From NCBI RefSeq assembly GCF_002086285.1, contig NZ_MVHU01000039.1:1-39763 (forward strand): a stretch of DNA of 39,763 nucleotides, given 5' to 3'. Every line of letters begins with the position of its first letter. The stretch's first letter is position 1. Below the pieces are notes generated by a model. It was not told the DNA's origin. It was given only the letters and a program-made list of their open reading frames with translations, and did no database searches. A program made the position numbers and the translations under genes. Shown one piece after another: positions 37,420 to 39,763 of the stretch. The stretch comes from Mycolicibacter kumamotonensis (GTDB lineage Bacteria > Actinomycetota > Actinomycetes > Mycobacteriales > Mycobacteriaceae).

Positions 37420-39763
37420 TCAGGCGCGTGCTTTTTCCACCAGCTCGTAGGTCTCGATGACGTCGCCTTCCTTGATGTCGCTGTAGGTCAGCGTCAGACC
37501 GCATTCGTAGCCGTCGCGGACCTCGGTGACATCGTCCTTCTCCCGACGCAGCGAGGACACCGTGAGGTTCTCGGCGACCACGACCGAATCGCGCAGCAGG
37601 CGCGCCTTGGCGTTGCGGCGCATGACCCCGGAGGTGACCAGGCAACCCGCGATGTTGCCGACCTTCGAAGACCGGAACAGTGCCCGAATCTCGGCGCGGC
37701 CCAGCTCCTTCTCCTCGAAGATGGGCTTGAGCATGCCCTTGAGTGCCTTCTCGATCTCGTCGATCGCCTGGTAGATCACCGAGTAGTAGCGGATCTCCAC
37801 CCCGTCGCGGTTGGCCAGCTCGGTGGCCTTGCCCTCGGCGCGCACGTTGAAGCCGATGATGATCGCATCCGACGCCGACGCCAGGTTGACGTTGGTCTCG
37901 GTGATGCCACCGACTCCGCGGTCGATCACCCGCAACGCCACCTCGTCGTCGACCTGGATCCCCATCAGGGCCTCTTCCAGCGCCTCGACGGTACCGGCGT
38001 TGTCGCCCTTGAGGATCAGGTTCAGCTGGCTGGTTTCCTTCAGCGCCGAGTCCAGGTCCTCCAGCGAGATGCGCTTGCGCGACCGCGCCGCCAGGGCGTT
38101 GCGCTTGCGCGCGTTGCGCCGGTCGGCGATCTGGCGGGCGATCCGGTCCTCGTCGACCACCAGCAAGTTGTCGCCGGCGCCGGGCACCGAGGTGAAGCCG
38201 ATCACCTGGACGGGCCGCGACGGCAACGCCTCTTCGACGTCGTCACCGTGCTCGTCGACCATGCGCCGCACCCGCCCGTAGGCGTCGCCGGCGACGATCG
38301 AGTCGCCGACCCGCAGCGTGCCGCGCTGGATCAGCACGGTGGCTACCGGGCCACGACCGCGGTCCAGGTGCGCCTCGATCGCCACACCCTGGGCCTCCAT
38401 GTCGGGGTTGGCCCGCAGGTCCAGGGCGGCGTCGGCGGTCAGCAGCACCGCCTCCTCCAGGGCGGCGATGTTGGTGCCCTGCTTGGCCGAGATGTCGACG
38501 AACATGGTGTCGCCACCGAATTCCTCTGGCACCAAGCCGTATTCGGTGAGCTGCCCGCGAATCTTCTGCGGGTCAGCGCCTTCCTTGTCGATCTTGTTGA
38601 CCGCCACCACGATCGGCACGTCGGCGGCCTGGGCGTGGTTGATCGCCTCGACCGTCTGCGGCATCACACCGTCGTCGGCGGCGACCACCAGGATCGCGAT
38701 GTCGGTGGCCTTGGCACCGCGGGCACGCATGGCGGTGAACGCCTCGTGACCGGGGGTGTCGATGAAGGTGATCAGTCGCTCGGAGCCGTCGAAGTCGACG
38801 GCCACCTGGTAGGCGCCGATGTGCTGGGTGATGCCGCCGGCCTCCCCCTCACGCACGTTGGCCTTGCGGATGGTGTCGAGCAGGCGGGTCTTGCCGTGGT
38901 CGACGTGGCCCATCACGGTCACCACCGGCGGGCGGCTCTGCAGATCCTCCTCGGTGCCCTCGTCCTCGCCGTAGGTCAGGTCGAACGACTCCAGCAGCTC
39001 ACGGTCTTCGTCCTCGGGCGAGACGACCTGCACGACGAAGTTCATCTCGCTGCCGAGCAGCTCCAGGGTCTCGTCGCCCACGGACTGGGTGGCGGTGACC
39101 ATCTCACCGAGGTTGAACAGCGCCTGCACCAGTGCGGCCGGGTTGGCGTCGATCTTCTCGGCGAAGTCGCTCAAGGATGCACCGCGAGCCAGCCGGATGG
39201 TCTCGCCGTTGCCGTGCGGCAACCGCACGCCACCGACGATCGGTGCCTGCATGTTCTCGTATTCGGCGCGTTTCGCCCGCTTCGACTTGCGTCCCCGCTT
39301 GGGTGCGCCGCCCGGACGGCCGAACGCGCCGGCCGCGCCACCGCGCTGGCCGGGACGGCCACCGCCGCCACCGGGGCGACCGCGGAAGCCACCACCGGCG
39401 GGCGCTCCGGGCGCACCGCCGCCGGGACCGCCGCCCCGATAGTTACCGCCGGCACCGCCGCCGGGACCGCCCGGACGGCCGCCGGGGGCACCCGGACGGC
39501 CGCCACCGCCGGGCCGGGGCGCACCGGGCCGCGCTGGACGGCCGGGGGCGCCGAAGCCGCTGGGGCGGGCGGGCATGTTGCCCGGTGAGGCGCCGCCGGG
39601 ACGCGGCATGCCCGGCCGGGGTGCGCCCGGCCGGGGGGCCTGCGGATGCGGACGCGGGATGGCCCGCTCCACCGGCTGCGCCGAGGAGAACGGGTTGTTG
39701 CCGACGCGCGGTGCCCGGGCGCCGGGCTTGGGGCCCGGTGCCGCCGGCCGCGGGCCGGGGGCC
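37420..39763 (-). CDS. infB: Translation initiation factor IF-2 (5' end beyond window)
   Basis: IF-2 is the GTPase that brings fMet-tRNA to the 30S subunit. About 781 residues are visible; the start lies beyond the right edge, since the frame stays open with VGNNPFSSAQPVERAIPRP as in other mycobacterial IF-2. After a Gly/Pro/Arg-rich linker come the N2 domain (LARGASLSDFAEKIDANPAA), then the G domain with GHVDHGKT, DTPGHEAF and VAVNKIDK. Domain II and the C-terminal fMet-tRNA-binding domains follow (CGLTLTYSDIKEGDVIETYE). First gene of the infB-rbfA-nrnA-dinF string here. Confidence 0.97.
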   Translation of the reverse strand, partial: APGPRPAAPGPKPGARAPRVGNNPFSSAQPVERAIPRPHPQAPRPGAPRPGMPRPGGASPGNMPARPSGFGAPGRPARPGAPRPGGGGRPGAPGGRPGGPGGGAGGNYRGGGPGGGAPGAPAGGGFRGRPGGGGGRPGQRGGAAGAFGRPGGAPKRGRKSKRAKRAEYENMQAPIVGGVRLPHGNGETIRLARGASLSDFAEKIDANPAALVQALFNLGEMVTATQSVGDETLELLGSEMNFVVQVVSPEDEDRELLESFDLTYGEDEGTEEDLQSRPPVVTVMGHVDHGKTRLLDTIRKANVREGEAGGITQHIGAYQVAVDFDGSERLITFIDTPGHEAFTAMRARGAKATDIAILVVAADDGVMPQTVEAINHAQAADVPIVVAVNKIDKEGADPQKIRGQLTEYGLVPEEFGGDTMFVDISAKQGTNIAALEEAVLLTADAALDLRANPDMEAQGVAIEAHLDRGRGPVATVLIQRGTLRVGDSIVAGDAYGRVRRMVDEHGDDVEEALPSRPVQVIGFTSVPGAGDNLLVVDEDRIARQIADRRNARKRNALAARSRKRISLEDLDSALKETSQLNLILKGDNAGTVEALEEALMGIQVDDEVALRVIDRGVGGITETNVNLASASDAIIIGFNVRAEGKATELANRDGVEIRYYSVIYQAIDEIEKALKGMLKPIFEEKELGRAEIRALFRSSKVGNIAGCLVTSGVMRRNAKARLLRDSVVVAENLTVSSLRREKDDVTEVRDGYECGLTLTYSDIKEGDVIETYELVEKARA

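Noticed and set aside
36742..39588. 948-codon open frame on the plus strand antisense to infB
   Set aside because: Composition mirrors the infB codons (GC-rich third positions leave the antisense frame open); it has no domain and no ribosome site.

Overview
The window is high-GC actinobacterial chromosome and is clearly mycobacterial. It holds mycobacterial orthologues in Mycobacterium tuberculosis order: dapB and the genes below it, an nitronate monooxygenase gene, pepR, pnp, rpsO, ribF, sirR, a fadE21 relic, ltp1, truB, pptT and the metallophosphoesterase gene, and then echA16, dinF, nrnA, rbfA and infB. GTG starts and 4-nt stop/start overlaps are common. At least nine genes have a TAnnnT -10 box only 6-8 nt before the start codon, which points to leaderless mRNAs. 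Species cannot be named from sequence alone; it looks like a non-tuberculous mycobacterium.

Layout. 1-2.3 kb: a VOC protein, a broken DUF222/HNH (13E12-type) gene, a small hypothetical gene and a small secreted protein. 2.3-5.1 kb: flavodoxin-like protein, TPR membrane protein, dapB and an HSL-type esterase, all on the minus strand. 5.1-8.1 kb: a three-gene operon (ferritin-like PF10118 protein, epoxide-hydrolase-like protein, FMN/2Fe-2S reductase) that could form an oxygenase system. 8.3-14.6 kb: nitronate monooxygenase, pepR, pnp, rpsO and ribF; lppU, which lies between pnp and rpsO in M. tuberculosis, is missing. 14.6-19.8 kb: sirR divergent from ribF, an SRPBCC protein, a C-terminal relic of fadE21, and then ltp1, truB, pptT and a metallophosphoesterase, the last three overlapping by 4 nt each.

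19.9-25.4 kb is accessory. A KstR-type operator precedes a secreted DUF3558-like protein and a CocE/NonD hydrolase. Next come a lipoprotein and a secreted protein ending in a His/Trp-rich tail, then an AT-rich intergenic stretch with an 8-bp tandem repeat ahead of a small DNA-binding-like protein, and then a secreted lipase homologue that appears to have lost its catalytic Ser and His. 25.9-30.6 kb is a four-gene sulfone/sulfonate operon (MsuC-like, SsuD/MsuD-like, SfnG, SfnB-like) predicted to release sulfite from dimethylsulfone and methanesulfonate.

30.6-39.8 kb: DUF1802 and echA16 genes divergent from a leaderless promoter pair, a strong bidirectional terminator, and a secreted protein built of three ~170-residue repeats. 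After these come a hexapeptide acetyltransferase, the MATE transporter dinF, nrnA, rbfA and infB, whose start lies beyond the right edge. No tRNA, rRNA, CRISPR array or intact insertion sequence was recognised.
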